Assembly (NCBI RefSeq): GCF_031157315.1
Contig: NZ_JAVIFU010000040.1
Location: 1 to 64,000, forward strand
Source: Paenibacillus sp. LHD-38
GTDB lineage: Bacteria; Bacillota; Bacilli; Paenibacillales; Paenibacillaceae
Direction of reading: 5' to 3'
DNA: 64,000 nt
Both the position numbers and the translations under genes were made by a program. Below the pieces are notes generated by a model. It was given only the letters and a program-made list of their open reading frames with translations. It was not told where the DNA came from and made no database searches. Within the stretch, counting starts at the first letter, position 1; the number at the start of each line of letters is the position of its first letter. This document shows positions 1-7,975 of the stretch, in pieces.

Positions 1-49
1 TCATGCGTTGCAAGATGCTCTGCTTCAATTCCTTGTTCACTTGGTTCAT
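1..49 (-). CDS. Partial reading frame at left edge, unidentified
   Basis: A minus-strand ATG at 49 follows a good ribosome site (GGTGGAGG, about 53-60) and opens a frame beginning MNQVNKELKQSILQRM that runs off the window. A second minus-strand frame starting at 134 (MDSAPCVRIVVAPLKRTYSE) also stays open to the edge and is rich in Glu. Either could be real, or the second could be the tail of an upstream gene overlapping the first. No family is recognisable from so little sequence. Confidence 0.3.
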   Translation of the reverse strand, partial: MNQVNKELKQSILQRM

Positions 50-214
50 TGTCCTCCACCTCGGCCTCTTTTTCCTCACTATACGTTCTTTTGAGGGGGG
101 CGACAACTATTCTGACACATGGGGCACTATCCATTTTTAACCTACGATTCGAAGTAAATACGGGGCTGTTTTACGTTCATCATAGCTAGTTAAATGAAGG
201 ACTCTATACAAACG

Positions 215-244
215 AAAAAGGAGCTGCCGCGGCAGCTCCTTTTT
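215..244. terminator. Perfect 14-bp-arm bidirectional terminator
   Basis: A perfect palindrome AAAAAGGAGCTGCC / GGCAGCTCCTTTTT with a two-base loop ends in T runs on both strands. It separates the left-edge minus-strand frame from the plus-strand genes. Confidence 0.75.
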
Positions 245-289
245 ACAGCTGCACAAACTATAGGTTTTTGTACATATGTAGCTGATTGG

Positions 290-311
290 CGTTAGCGGGC
301 AGAATAATGGA
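290..311 (+). repeat. Dispersed repeat core, diverged copy
   Basis: GCGTTAGCGGGCAGAATAAT resembles the dispersed core CTAACGGGYASGATAGTTG found about twenty times in this window, always on the plus strand. This is one of the most diverged copies. Confidence 0.4.
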
Positions 312-382
312 ATGAAGAAGGAAAGAAACCCCAACTCGTAGAATATTACTATCTACACTAAAAGAAAGGAGGAGGATTTAAT

Positions 383-439
383 ATGTACTTTCACTGCTAT
401 AAAAAGCCGATAAGAATCCGCAACCTCCCTCAATCTTAA
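383..439 (+). CDS. Candidate 18-codon leader peptide
   Basis: A very strong ribosome site (AAGGAGGAGG, 366-375) sits seven bases before ATG 383. The frame encodes MYFHCYKKPIRIRNLPQS and stops at 439, inside the hairpin that masks the ribosome site of the next gene. A short basic peptide with a stronger ribosome site than the following gene, ending in the anti-Shine-Dalgarno stem, is the arrangement of translational attenuators of erm and cat genes. The peptide matches no family I know. Function as a leader is inference. Confidence 0.55.
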   Translation: MYFHCYKKPIRIRNLPQS

Positions 440-452
440 CAATTGAGGAGGG
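424..452 (+). promoter_or_regulatory. Hairpin sequestering the ribosome site of the P-loop kinase gene
   Basis: CCTCCCTCAAT (424-434) pairs with ATTGAGGAGGG (42 to 52 of the same hundred): seven contiguous base pairs (28-34 with 42-48), one bulged C at 427, then three more pairs. The loop is seven bases. The 3' arm contains GAGGAGGG (445-452), the ribosome site for ATG 458. The 5' arm lies in the last codons of the 18-codon leader frame, so a ribosome halted in the leader could free the site. Confidence 0.6.
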
Positions 453-457
453 TAAAT

Positions 458-1102
458 ATGAAAATAAATGATAATTATTTGAAAGAACAGTTAAACCATG
501 TTTATTGGTTGAATGGCGGATGTTGCGCTGGGAAGACCACAATGACAAAGAAATTTATTGAGGAGTTAGGTTTTCAAACACTGAGCGATGATGTCTTAAG
601 ATATAGACCATTCACTAGCCCTGTTGAATACCCTGCCCTTCAAAATCCTCATCCCAATTTAGACTGGGAGAGGTGGTTTAATAGACCCACGGATGTAAAA
701 TATCAATGGCTTTGTCAATTAGTCGTAGAGATGATGGAATTTTTTGTTATCGATTTGTTGAAAATGCCTACTGATAAACCAATCATTATAGATTTAGGAA
801 TAATGCCCGAACATATACTACCCTTTATTCCCAAAGAAAGAACGATCTGTCTTTACACGTCTGATACAGAAATAGAAAGACTATATTTTTTTAGAGAAGA
901 CCATAAGATGATTTTGGACGTCATTAACGCTCATACATCAAATCCAGCGGAAACGATTAAACATGGTAACAAAACTATGGTTAAATTCTCTAATGAAATT
1001 AGAAAAGCCTGCGTTAAAAATGGTATCAAAACACTGGAAAGAACACCTAGCTTGAGTGTTGAAGAACAATTTAAATTAGTTCGTGAACATTTTGGATTAT
1101 GA
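458..1102 (+). CDS. P-loop NTPase, small-molecule kinase-like
   Basis: This is a 214-residue soluble protein with a Walker A motif GGCCAGKTT at residues 20-28, right after a short beta strand (VYWLNG), as in adenylate-kinase-like and antibiotic-kinase-like P-loop proteins. The middle holds a Trp-rich segment and a later strand IIIDLGIM that could act as Walker B. The substrate is not evident. An upstream in-frame TTG (443) lies inside the ribosome site, so ATG 458, five bases after GAGGAGGG, is the start. The gene stands alone, with a hairpin and a repeat copy downstream. A leader ORF and masking hairpin precede it, which suggests inducible translation and is compatible with a resistance or modification enzyme. 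Confidence 0.8.
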   Translation: MKINDNYLKEQLNHVYWLNGGCCAGKTTMTKKFIEELGFQTLSDDVLRYRPFTSPVEYPALQNPHPNLDWERWFNRPTDVKYQWLCQLVVEMMEFFVIDLLKMPTDKPIIIDLGIMPEHILPFIPKERTICLYTSDTEIERLYFFREDHKMILDVINAHTSNPAETIKHGNKTMVKFSNEIRKACVKNGIKTLERTPSLSVEEQFKLVREHFGL

Positions 1103-1131
1103 GTTGAGAAATCCCATAGCTTATTTCGCTG

Positions 1132-1158
1132 ACAGGCTGCCAACATTAGGCAGCCTGT
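1132..1158 (+). terminator. Hairpin after the P-loop gene
   Basis: ACAGGCTGCC and GGCAGCCTGT form a perfect ten-pair stem with a seven-base loop, 30 bases after the stop codon. There is no T run, so termination is probable but not certain. It abuts the repeat core at 1163. Confidence 0.5.
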
Positions 1159-1162
1159 TAAT

Positions 1163-1186
1163 GCTAATGGGTACAATTGTTGAAAC
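1163..1186 (+). repeat. Dispersed repeat core
   Basis: GCTAATGGGTACAATTGTTG matches the core CTAACGGGYASGATAGTTG with a few changes and follows a hairpin directly. Confidence 0.6.
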
Positions 1187-1318
1187 ATAAGCGATGGAGC
1201 CAATCCATCGATTCGTTGTGCTAATTGGCAGAAGGGTTTTATAGTCAATCCCTATTCGTAATGTAAAAAAAGAATTTCATTTTCTGCGCCGTGGGCGAAG
1301 CGAAAGGAATGGGTAACG

Positions 1319-2062
1319 ATGATTATGACACAAAAAGAAATGCTGTTCATTGTGCAATCACAACTTGCAATTGACCTGAATTGCTCGATCGATGACCTGA
1401 ACGGTGAGAAGGACAGCATTATTTTTGTTGAAGCTAAAGAAAATCCTGGACGAAGACCATTTCCTAGGAAGGCACGTTTTTTCGAAATTGTATCTATGGG
1501 GAAATCAATTGTAGTGTCGGCTACACCAGAACGGTTGTCAATTGCAAAAAGACAGATGCAAGGCAAAGATAGGGATACGGTATTTTCCTTGCCATTTATC
1601 AGAGGTCTTTACTTGCATTTTCTGCCTGATGTAAAAAGAATAAAGCTAATGTCAACACCGAATTTTTTTTCATTTGAACTGATTAAGCGAGAAGAAGTGG
1701 TCAGTTTACTTGATGTTACAAGATTTAATAATGCTATTATATATGATACGCATCTTCCTTGGCAGACTGATCTGGCTGTACTTGCAAAGCAAGACGGGGA
1801 AATTGTTGGTATGGCAGGAGCAAGCAAAACCTGTGCAAAACTGTGGCAAATTGGCATAGAAGTATTACCCGAATATCGTAATTTGGGATTGGCTAGTTAT
1901 CTTGTAAACAGGTTAACTTTTGAAATATTGGAACGTGGTGAGGTACCGAGTTATGACGTAATCGCCAGTAACCTTGCTTCACAAAGAGTAGCTCAACGAT
2001 CAGGGTATTTACCCGCATGGGTGTCTGATTGGCGATGCAATTTTGAAGGGTTTGAACCTTAA
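1319..2062 (+). CDS. GNAT-family N-acetyltransferase
   Basis: A 247-residue protein whose C-terminal half has the GNAT fold signature: a strand with IGIEVLPEYRNLGLASYLV (motif A, the acetyl-CoA pyrophosphate loop, here R-N-L-G-L-A) followed by YDVIASNLASQRVAQRSGY (motif B, with the usual Asn-x-x-S-x-x-V pattern). The first 120 residues are a family-specific domain that could bind the acceptor, which is unknown. ATG 1319 is preceded by AAAGGAA at a normal distance; ATG 1325 is also possible. A strong terminator follows. Single-gene unit. Confidence 0.85.
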   Translation: MIMTQKEMLFIVQSQLAIDLNCSIDDLNGEKDSIIFVEAKENPGRRPFPRKARFFEIVSMGKSIVVSATPERLSIAKRQMQGKDRDTVFSLPFIRGLYLHFLPDVKRIKLMSTPNFFSFELIKREEVVSLLDVTRFNNAIIYDTHLPWQTDLAVLAKQDGEIVGMAGASKTCAKLWQIGIEVLPEYRNLGLASYLVNRLTFEILERGEVPSYDVIASNLASQRVAQRSGYLPAWVSDWRCNFEGFEP

Positions 2063-2071
2063 AAAGTTTCA

Positions 2072-2091
2072 ACTAACGGGTACGATAGTGG
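2072..2091 (+). repeat. Dispersed repeat core
   Basis: CTAACGGGTACGATAGTGG lies ten bases after the acetyltransferase stop and is followed at once by the terminator hairpin. Confidence 0.75.
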
Positions 2092-2092
2092 A

Positions 2093-2123
2093 GGAGCTTG
2101 CTTTACTGCAGCTCCTTTTTTTT
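2093..2123 (+). terminator. Rho-independent terminator of the acetyltransferase gene
   Basis: GGAGCT pairs with AGCTCC (2110-2115) across an eleven-base loop and is followed by eight Ts. Confidence 0.8.
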
Positions 2124-2334
2124 CATTCGTCAGTACCAAACAAATTTCTAAACGTTTCGGAAACATATTTCGAGTACGCATTTAGAGTGGAATAAAATCA
2201 ATGGTAGCTGCAATCTATATATTTTTTAGAATTGAGGAGTTTTTTATTACATATTTAAATATGTAAGTGAAAAACCGCATAAATATAGGAGGACAGGAAA
2301 GAATGGCTATTAAAAACCACAATGGGGTGATAGC

Positions 2335-2856
2335 ATGCAAGAAGCTCGAAAAGATGGGTGGAAGTCTGATGAAGATCATTTACTAGCAGAGATCGTCCTA
2401 AGACATATTCGAGAAAAAAGTTCACAGCTAGTAGCATTTAATGAAGCTGCACAACAATTAGGAAGGACAGAAAGTGCATGTGGCTTTAGATGGAACTCCC
2501 AAATACGTAAACAATACGTATCGGAAGTTGAAGCAGCCAAACAAGAACGAAAGCAAAGCTCCTACGCTAAACAGGTAACGCAACAGATAAAAGTTTTCAC
2601 TATTGAAGAAGAAATAGAACAGGAATACATGCCAGATTACATGGAACAGATTATTCTATTAGCTGACAAGCAGAAGCAACTTATTATAAATATGGCTAAT
2701 CAAATCAGCAACTTAAAAGAGCAATTACAGCAGAAAAACAATGAACTTGAACATTTTAAAAAGAATGATCAACAAAACAACATTACTGAAGAGACATTAA
2801 AAGAAGACTTCGAAACGTTACTCCAAATATTCCATAGAGCAAAGCAATTGGCTTAA
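2335..2856 (+). CDS. RsfA-family transcriptional regulator (Myb-like)
   Basis: A 173-residue protein with an N-terminal Myb/SANT-like DNA-binding domain: GWKSDEDHLLAEIVLRHI then GRTESACGFRWNSQIRKQY, the arrangement of the B. subtilis prespore regulator RsfA and its paralogues. A Glu-rich linker and a coiled coil follow (about residues 105-145, KQKQLIINMANQISNLKEQL and on), probably for dimerisation. ATG 2335 has GGGGTGA six bases upstream; an earlier ATG at 2303 is out of frame. A terminator follows. The family is mostly found in spore-forming Bacillales. A role in sporulation here is inference, since many paralogues are uncharacterised. Confidence 0.88.
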   Translation: MQEARKDGWKSDEDHLLAEIVLRHIREKSSQLVAFNEAAQQLGRTESACGFRWNSQIRKQYVSEVEAAKQERKQSSYAKQVTQQIKVFTIEEEIEQEYMPDYMEQIILLADKQKQLIINMANQISNLKEQLQQKNNELEHFKKNDQQNNITEETLKEDFETLLQIFHRAKQLA

Positions 2857-2891
2857 CAATTGTCAAAGGATAAGAACATTGTCCGATTGAA

Positions 2892-2916
2892 GTCCGCTTA
2901 AATCGCGGGCTTTTTT
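2892..2916 (+). terminator. Terminator of the RsfA-like gene
   Basis: GTCCGC pairs with GCGGGC across a seven-base loop (one G-T pair), followed by six Ts. Confidence 0.7.
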
Positions 2917-3092
2917 AGTTATAGGATTAAGTTCTTTTCAATTGACGATGACAAGTACATTATCCGATTGCCGACAGAGATAATATACTTAGCGAAGATC
3001 GATTTCCTTTAAGTCTCCAAATCAGCATCACCCTTAAAAATCTAGAGGCCGCCGCCGGTATTAAGGGTCTCGGCGTGGTAACTCTTCGTTAA
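2917..3092 (+). other. Gene-free stretch with possible coding remnants
   Basis: No complete gene. One frame reads DDDKYIIRLPTEIIYLAKID before a stop, and an overlapping frame ends NLEAAAGIKGLGVVTLR at about 3092. Both look protein-like but lack starts and ribosome sites, so this may be decayed coding sequence. Unidentified. Confidence 0.3.
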
Positions 3093-3115
3093 ACTAACGG
3101 GCAGGATAGTAGAAT
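3093..3115 (+). repeat. Dispersed repeat core
   Basis: CTAACGGGCAGGATAGTAG, one mismatch to the most common form of the core. Confidence 0.8.
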
Positions 3116-3191
3116 TACCTGTATTTTTAATAAATTGATATTTATAAGCATACTATTGTTTTAGAAGATGATATAGAAATCACTGAAAGGA

Positions 3192-3746
3192 ATGATGGGC
3201 ATGAAAAGCAAATTATCTCACTCGATAATTATAATTATCTTTCTTTTAACCGCATGTTCATTAAATTCTTCAAGTACCACGAAAATCAATAAAACAAGCT
3301 TGTTGGAAAATACACAAACAATAACAATCGCATCTAGCTACGTTTTTGATATATCCGATACACCCAGGCTTGTTGGATAGGCAGATAATGTATTTATTGG
3401 AAAAGTGATGAAACAGAATGGAACTAAATCATTGGATGGTTTTCCTGAAACTCAGTTTAAGGTGGAAGTGTATGAAAATGTAAAAGGAAAATTTAACGGA
3501 ATAGTAATCGTAAATCAACAAGGTGGATACCAAGGAGATGAATTAGTTCTAATAGAAAATGACCAATTAGTTAACGAAGGACAGTCATATCTATTTGTAA
3601 CTAAACATTTGAAGGAAGAGAATTGGAATACCTTAGTACCAGTTTATGGCGATATTCTAATTGACAATGAAGAAGCAAAAAAAGAACTAATTGATAAATT
3701 CACAACAGCTTATAAAAATGAAATCCCATTTAATATGAGCAGGTAA
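3192..3746 (+). pseudogene. Lipoprotein gene interrupted by an in-frame TAG
   Basis: The first part encodes a lipoprotein signal peptide (MKSKLSHSIIIIIFLLTAC, lipobox LTAC) and ends RLVG at a TAG (3378-3380). The same frame continues without another stop as ADNVFIGKVMKQNGTKS and on to 3746. The two halves are in one frame with normal codon use, so a single codon change (probably TAT or TAC to TAG, giving LVGYADNVF) explains the break. The best start is ATG 3201, with GAAAGG upstream; 3192 and 3195 are alternatives. The intact product would be an exported lipoprotein of about 180 residues of unknown function. A sequencing error cannot be excluded. Confidence 0.75.
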
Positions 3747-3750
3747 TTCA

Positions 3751-3773
3751 ACTAACGGGCAGGATAGCGCAAC
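3751..3773 (+). repeat. Dispersed repeat core
   Basis: CTAACGGGCAGGATAGCGC begins five bases after the stop of the broken lipoprotein gene. Confidence 0.8.
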
Positions 3774-3837
3774 TTTGTATAGATAAATAAGTATTATATT
3801 AATCAATTAATTAATTGCGATTAGGACGTGCTCTAAT

Positions 3838-4029
3838 ATGCTCATAATATTTCTAATTGGTTTTATCATGGTCACAATGATGTTCTTTATGATCTTTTAT
3901 AAATTGATTGAAAAAATAATGAAGCTCCGTAAACTATATATTGGGATCCTTTCAGGTACGATTGTATCTGTTATTATGTATCTTTGGATGATGAGCACGT
4001 TGAATAACTTACTAACCCCTATGCCATGA
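3838..4029 (+). CDS. Small two-helix membrane protein, unknown
   Basis: A 63-residue hydrophobic protein with two predicted membrane segments (residues about 2-22 and 36-54) joined by a basic loop (KLIEKIMKLRKLY). The ribosome site is weak (AGGACG about ten bases before ATG 3838), so expression is uncertain. No family recognised. It lies between two repeat copies. Confidence 0.45.
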   Translation: MLIIFLIGFIMVTMMFFMIFYKLIEKIMKLRKLYIGILSGTIVSVIMYLWMMSTLNNLLTPMP

Positions 4030-4045
4030 GACTCCAAATGATTGG

Positions 4046-4068
4046 ACTAACGGGTACGATAGTTGAAC
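4046..4068 (+). repeat. Dispersed repeat core
   Basis: CTAACGGGTACGATAGTTG, a full-length copy, 17 bases after the preceding stop codon. Confidence 0.85.
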
Positions 4069-4216
4069 AATTTTTCCTCTAGTTTCGATTAGAAAACCGG
4101 GTTCCCTTACTATAAAAGCCCCCGGTTCATGCGGATAATTGCTTAGCGTACGATTAATTCCGTTTCGTGAGGTGACCCCTATATAGATTGTGGACTTCAA
4201 AAAAGGGGAATATGAA

Positions 4217-4681
4217 ATGAAATTTCGAATGGTTGTTTTACTCCTAGCATTTATTACTGTTGTCACAGGTTGCGCGAGTATAGTTACCCAAAAAAATGTT
4301 ATTCAAGATGGTCCTGAGTTACATCCTTCAGGTGAATCCGCTGCACTTATCGCGGATAATAACGAAATTATTTATTTTCCAATTTCTGGGTCTAGTTTTA
4401 ATAAAGATTTCAATATTCCAGCCCATTTCGGATGGGTAAAAGTTCGGGTTCATAATACATCATCTGAAACCCTGAGGGTCCGAGTTACTCAAGGCACAAT
4501 TACGGGAACGGAAAAAATGTTCTTCGAGGTAGCTCCTGGTGCTCAAAAGGCTGTAAATGGAACGCAACCTTGGGAAACGGACACTCACTGGGTTGCCCTC
4601 AGCACTAAAAACGGTGGGATAATGTCAGGGTTTCTGTCTGTTGAACTGGAAAACACGAAGGAAGAACCAAAGAAGATGTAA
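4217..4681 (+). CDS. Lipoprotein of unknown function
   Basis: A 154-residue protein starting with a type II signal peptide (MKFRMVVLLLAFITVVTGC, lipobox VTGC, Cys19), so it should be anchored to the outer face of the membrane. The mature part has a beta-rich pattern (WVKVRVHNTSSETLRVRVTQ) like small extracellular beta-sandwiches. ATG 4217 with AAGGGGAA seven bases upstream is preferred over an in-frame GTG at 4190, which would bury the signal peptide. A single gene with repeat cores and a hairpin downstream. Confidence 0.78.
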   Translation: MKFRMVVLLLAFITVVTGCASIVTQKNVIQDGPELHPSGESAALIADNNEIIYFPISGSSFNKDFNIPAHFGWVKVRVHNTSSETLRVRVTQGTITGTEKMFFEVAPGAQKAVNGTQPWETDTHWVALSTKNGGIMSGFLSVELENTKEEPKKM

Positions 4682-4689
4682 TTGATCCG

Positions 4690-4710
4690 CTAACGGGTAC
4701 GATAGCAACA
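4690..4710 (+). repeat. Dispersed repeat core, first of a pair
   Basis: CTAACGGGTACGATAGC, followed by a hairpin and a second core at 4755. Confidence 0.75.
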
Positions 4711-4713
4711 ACC

Positions 4714-4744
4714 AAGGAGCAGTTTGCTGCGGCAGCTGCTCCTT
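4714..4744 (+). terminator. Terminator-like hairpin between two repeat cores
   Basis: AAGGAGCAG pairs with CTGCTCCTT across a loop that itself contains GCTGC/GGCAG. A short T-rich tail follows. Confidence 0.65.
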
Positions 4745-4754
4745 TCTTCGTTAA

Positions 4755-4775
4755 GCTAACTGGCAGTTTAGCGTA
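4755..4775 (+). repeat. Dispersed repeat core, second of a pair
   Basis: GCTAACTGGCAGTTTAGCG follows the hairpin, giving the composite core-hairpin-core. Confidence 0.55.
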
Positions 4776-4913
4776 ACAACGCCTTATATTTATGATACGG
4801 ATCACCGTAATGTATCTACCACAAAATATACATCAATATATAAAGACAAAGCCACTCTTGAGAATGGAGTGGTTTCTTTGAATAGAACTTTTCTTTTATT
4901 TCACTATCGTATT

Positions 4914-5717
4914 CTATAGTTTTCGTGCCTTGATTACAAAGGTTACAGGAAGCATCTTTGCTTTTTTTGCAAAATCGCCGTTACTCGATTGCATAATTTC
5001 TTCATCAGATTCCTCAATCATTTGCTCAATCGCAAAACCCTCTTTTGCCAACGCATTCACATAGGTTGATAGTTTTCGGTCTGATAATGTTAGCGTACTT
5101 TCGCCAAGAGTAACCGAATACCAAGATTCATCGAAATAACATTTTTTAAAAACAAGCCTATCATTTTCTGCAGCAACACATTTGTGTATCGGGTGAGACC
5201 AGCTGAAAATAAATACCCCGTCTTTTTTTAGGTAAGAAGCAATGCGGCGAAAAGTACCCTCAAGGTCAGTTGTCCAGCCTATGGCATAAATCGAATAAAC
5301 AAAGTCAAAATAATCCTCTGGTATGCCACATTCTTCTTCCATGGGAGAACAGATTAATGTCGTTGAAAGACCGCACGCCGTCAAATGCTGCTTTGTCTTT
5401 TCGATTTGGTTTTCCGATAAATCCATCCCCCATAGTTCAGATGCTTTGCGTTCCCCCAAATATTGCAAGGATTGACCGCTTCCACAGCCTATTTCTAGCA
5501 TTTTTTTTCCCGAGACATCGCCAAAAAGCTGGCACTTTTCTTCCGAGACAAATGCTCCAAAGAAAGGAAGTGCGGTTGCTCCTAAAACATCATTTCCTTT
5601 TGTATCCCAAAATAAGCTATTTGTTTCATGAATACTACGCTTATCCATGTCGACCGAGATGGCACTAACCTCACCACCGCCTATCATGTTTGTTCTATAA
5701 ACAGAATTCTTGTCCAT
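4914..5717 (-). CDS. Class I SAM-dependent methyltransferase
   Basis: A 267-residue protein with the Rossmann methyltransferase motif I KMLEIGCGSGQSLQYL, an acidic motif II (ELWGMDLSENQIEK) and a motif for the catalytic face, DYFDFVYSIYAIGWTTDL. The C-terminal part carries GVFIFSWSHPIHKC, typical of UbiE/Methyltransf_11-type enzymes. The acceptor is unknown. The start at 5717 has GGGGAGGA just upstream on the minus strand. It is transcribed alone, convergent with the lipoprotein gene. Confidence 0.88.
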   Translation of the reverse strand: MDKNSVYRTNMIGGGEVSAISVDMDKRSIHETNSLFWDTKGNDVLGATALPFFGAFVSEEKCQLFGDVSGKKMLEIGCGSGQSLQYLGERKASELWGMDLSENQIEKTKQHLTACGLSTTLICSPMEEECGIPEDYFDFVYSIYAIGWTTDLEGTFRRIASYLKKDGVFIFSWSHPIHKCVAAENDRLVFKKCYFDESWYSVTLGESTLTLSDRKLSTYVNALAKEGFAIEQMIEESDEEIMQSSNGDFAKKAKMLPVTFVIKARKL

Positions 5718-5868
5718 GCCGTCGTCCTCCCCAAATAAGATTAACTAAATATAACCAAATATTCCAACCTATCATATCGCACGTATGTTCTTATGTAAAT
5801 GCCGTCTATTATGAATTTAATTACGAACTAGAAGACGAAATTGTGGCTTCAATGAAGTAATTATTAAG

Positions 5869-5890
5869 CTAACGGGACACGTTAGTTGAA
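5869..5890 (+). repeat. Dispersed repeat core
   Basis: GCTAACGGGACACGTTAGTTG. It sits on the plus strand although both flanking genes are on the minus strand. Confidence 0.7.
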
Positions 5891-5899
5891 TTAAAACAG

Positions 5900-5943
5900 A
5901 AGAACCTCGACACAGCTTCTTGCAAGCAGTGCCCGAGGTTCTT
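5900..5943 (-). terminator. Terminator of the ABC exporter operon
   Basis: AAGAACCTCG and CGAGGTTCTT form a ten-pair stem just past the permease stop. On the minus strand it runs into a TTTTAA tail. Confidence 0.65.
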
Positions 5944-5959
5944 AGTATTGGAATTGCCC

Positions 5960-6916
5960 TTAAGCGGCGACGTCGCGTCTCGTAAACAGTAGCCAAGCTA
6001 AGAATTGGAATACGATGTAGTAGGCGACAAGTATCATAATCGAGAACGTCAACGTCATTTCCGGTCTTAGCGGCGACGCGCCTTGCATATATTGCGTCAG
6101 GTCGATGTTGGAGAAGAGCAAATACTTGACCCAGCTATAGCCGCTGAGAAGCGCCGATAACGTATTGCCGACCAGCATGAACAGAAGCGAGAAGGCTATG
6201 GCCATCGAAGAGCTGCGGAACGCGGACGAAATCATGAAAGCCATCGTTACGTACATGAGCATTGATACGATCGAGAAACCGTATTTCTCCAACGAATTCA
6301 AGAAATAGGAACTTTCTTGGATAACACCGCCATCGGTAATCGATATTTTCGCTTGGCTTGTTCCTTCGAAGCCTTCGAGAATACCTCCGGCCGCGTAAGC
6401 AGACGCAAATGTCAATATGAGCAGCAGAAGCGCGAACCCAAGCGTGGCGATGTATTTGCTGATCATAATCTTCGTGCGCGAAGCCGGACCGACAAGAAGC
6501 AGCTTGATCGTGCCCCATGTGAATTCGGCCGCAATCATATCGGCAGCGATAATGACGGTTAGAATCGTCGCTAAAATAATTAAGTATGATGATGTATCTA
6601 CATAATTCCACAATGACAATTCGTTAGGATTTATATTTTGTTCCAAATAATATTCATTGAGCTTGATTTCGTTAGCGAAGTATGTTTTGTCCTCTTCCGA
6701 GAGTTCTTTGTTTTCTTGAAGCTCCTGCTGCATGTTGCTATTCCGTTCGGTCAGGTTGTTTTGCCAGTCGATCGTATTATTTTGGCTTGATTCCCACTTC
6801 ATGATGCCGCTCATCAATGCGATTGTTAAAACGAGGAAGGCGATCATAAGCCATGTACGAGGACGACGATATATTTTCATATTTTCGTTTCGAATTAGTT
6901 TAGACAGACTAGACAA
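5960..6916 (-). CDS. ABC-2 type transporter permease
   Basis: A 318-residue membrane protein of the BcrB/ABC-2 class: a cytoplasmic basic N-terminus (KIYRRPRTW), one helix, a large extracytoplasmic charged loop (about residues 45-105), then five more helices, the last ending FTRRDVAA. It should form the membrane half of an exporter with the ATPase encoded upstream. I place the start at the TTG with first base 6916, because GGAGGTGA lies four bases before it. The ATPase stop (6909) overlaps this start, so the two are translationally coupled. An upstream extension to 6991 lies inside the ATPase gene and is unlikely. Confidence 0.85.
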   Translation of the reverse strand: MSSLSKLIRNENMKIYRRPRTWLMIAFLVLTIALMSGIMKWESSQNNTIDWQNNLTERNSNMQQELQENKELSEEDKTYFANEIKLNEYYLEQNINPNELSLWNYVDTSSYLIILATILTVIIAADMIAAEFTWGTIKLLLVGPASRTKIMISKYIATLGFALLLLILTFASAYAAGGILEGFEGTSQAKISITDGGVIQESSYFLNSLEKYGFSIVSMLMYVTMAFMISSAFRSSSMAIAFSLLFMLVGNTLSALLSGYSWVKYLLFSNIDLTQYMQGASPLRPEMTLTFSIMILVAYYIVFQFLAWLLFTRRDVAA

Positions 6917-7829
6917 CCATCTCACCTCCGGTAATTTCCAAGAACTGTTCTTCAAGCGACTTCTGCGCCGCTTGAATGCCGAGCACGTCAATCTCCGAGC
7001 TTACAAGCAGCCTTGTAATATCGGGGATGGCAGCTTTGTCAGCCGCAATTTCGAGCTGATTGCCTTTCACCGTAATGCGGGTTGCATCGAAGATGGCGGA
7101 TAGCAGCTGCCGAGCGGCAAGTAAATCGCCGACTTCGATAACGATCTTCGACTGTATCGAATCGCGAGTTTCCTGCAGCGAGCGAATATCGATGAGCTTG
7201 CCGGCTTGTATTATCGCAACCCGGTCGCACATAAGCTCCATTTCGGACAGAAGATGGGAAGAGACGATGACGGAGATGCCTTCTTCTCTCGTCAGCTTGC
7301 GCAAATAATCGCGCAGTTCTCGAATGCCCGCAGGGTCGAGCCCGTTTGTCGGCTCATCAAGGATGAGCAACGATGGACGATGCAGAATCGCTTGGGCAAC
7401 GCCAAGCCGCTGCCTCATGCCGAGAGAGTAACGCTTAACCTTCTCGTGAATACGGTTCTGAAGTCCGAGAAGCTTAACGACCTCATTGATCCGTTCCTTC
7501 GTAATGCCTTTATGCCGACGGGCAAAATGAACAAGGTTTTGATAACCGGTCAAAAATTTATACATTTCCGGATTTTCGACGATCGCTCCTACATGCGTCA
7601 TGGCAAGCTCGAAGTGCTCGCGGACGGATACGCCTTTAATTAGGGCCTCGCCCTTCGACATCGATATCAAGCCAACAATCATCCGTATTGTTGTCGTCTT
7701 GCCGGCACCGTTCGGTCCGAGAAATCCGAATACTTCGCCTGCGGGTATATCGAAACTAAGATTGTCGACGATCTTACGTCCGCCAATCGATTTGGTCACG
7801 TTGCGAAGCTGCAAAACGGCTTCTGTCAT
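6909..7829 (-). CDS. ABC transporter ATP-binding protein, BcrA/CcmA type
   Basis: A 306-residue nucleotide-binding subunit with Walker A GPNGAGKTTT (about residue 39), Q-loop region IVENPEMYKF, signature YSLGMRQRLG and Walker B LLILDEPTNGLDP, then an H-loop VSSHLL. A C-terminal extension of about 90 residues is typical of bacitracin-type (BcrA) exporters. The gene begins at 7829 with AGGAGG nine bases upstream and overlaps the permease gene. The pair probably exports an antibiotic, lipid or peptide. No adjacent two-component system is visible to specify the ligand. Confidence 0.92.
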   Translation of the reverse strand: MTEAVLQLRNVTKSIGGRKIVDNLSFDIPAGEVFGFLGPNGAGKTTTIRMIVGLISMSKGEALIKGVSVREHFELAMTHVGAIVENPEMYKFLTGYQNLVHFARRHKGITKERINEVVKLLGLQNRIHEKVKRYSLGMRQRLGVAQAILHRPSLLILDEPTNGLDPAGIRELRDYLRKLTREEGISVIVSSHLLSEMELMCDRVAIIQAGKLIDIRSLQETRDSIQSKIVIEVGDLLAARQLLSAIFDATRITVKGNQLEIAADKAAIPDITRLLVSSEIDVLGIQAAQKSLEEQFLEITGGEMVV

Positions 7830-7975
7830 GCGTTAAAACCTCCTAGTGTTATCGTACATATGAACTATACTGGAGGTTGCTTTGTCATAAAATAGACCTT
7901 TGATCAGGATTTCCCCCCTGCTTAGGTCGAGTATGAACGTTTTTCAAAGCATTTTTTAAACAAATACATAAAAAT

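Noticed and set aside
137-334. 65-codon minus-strand frame.
   Set aside because: It runs through the perfect terminator at 215-244 and a repeat core, has no ribosome site and no family resemblance.
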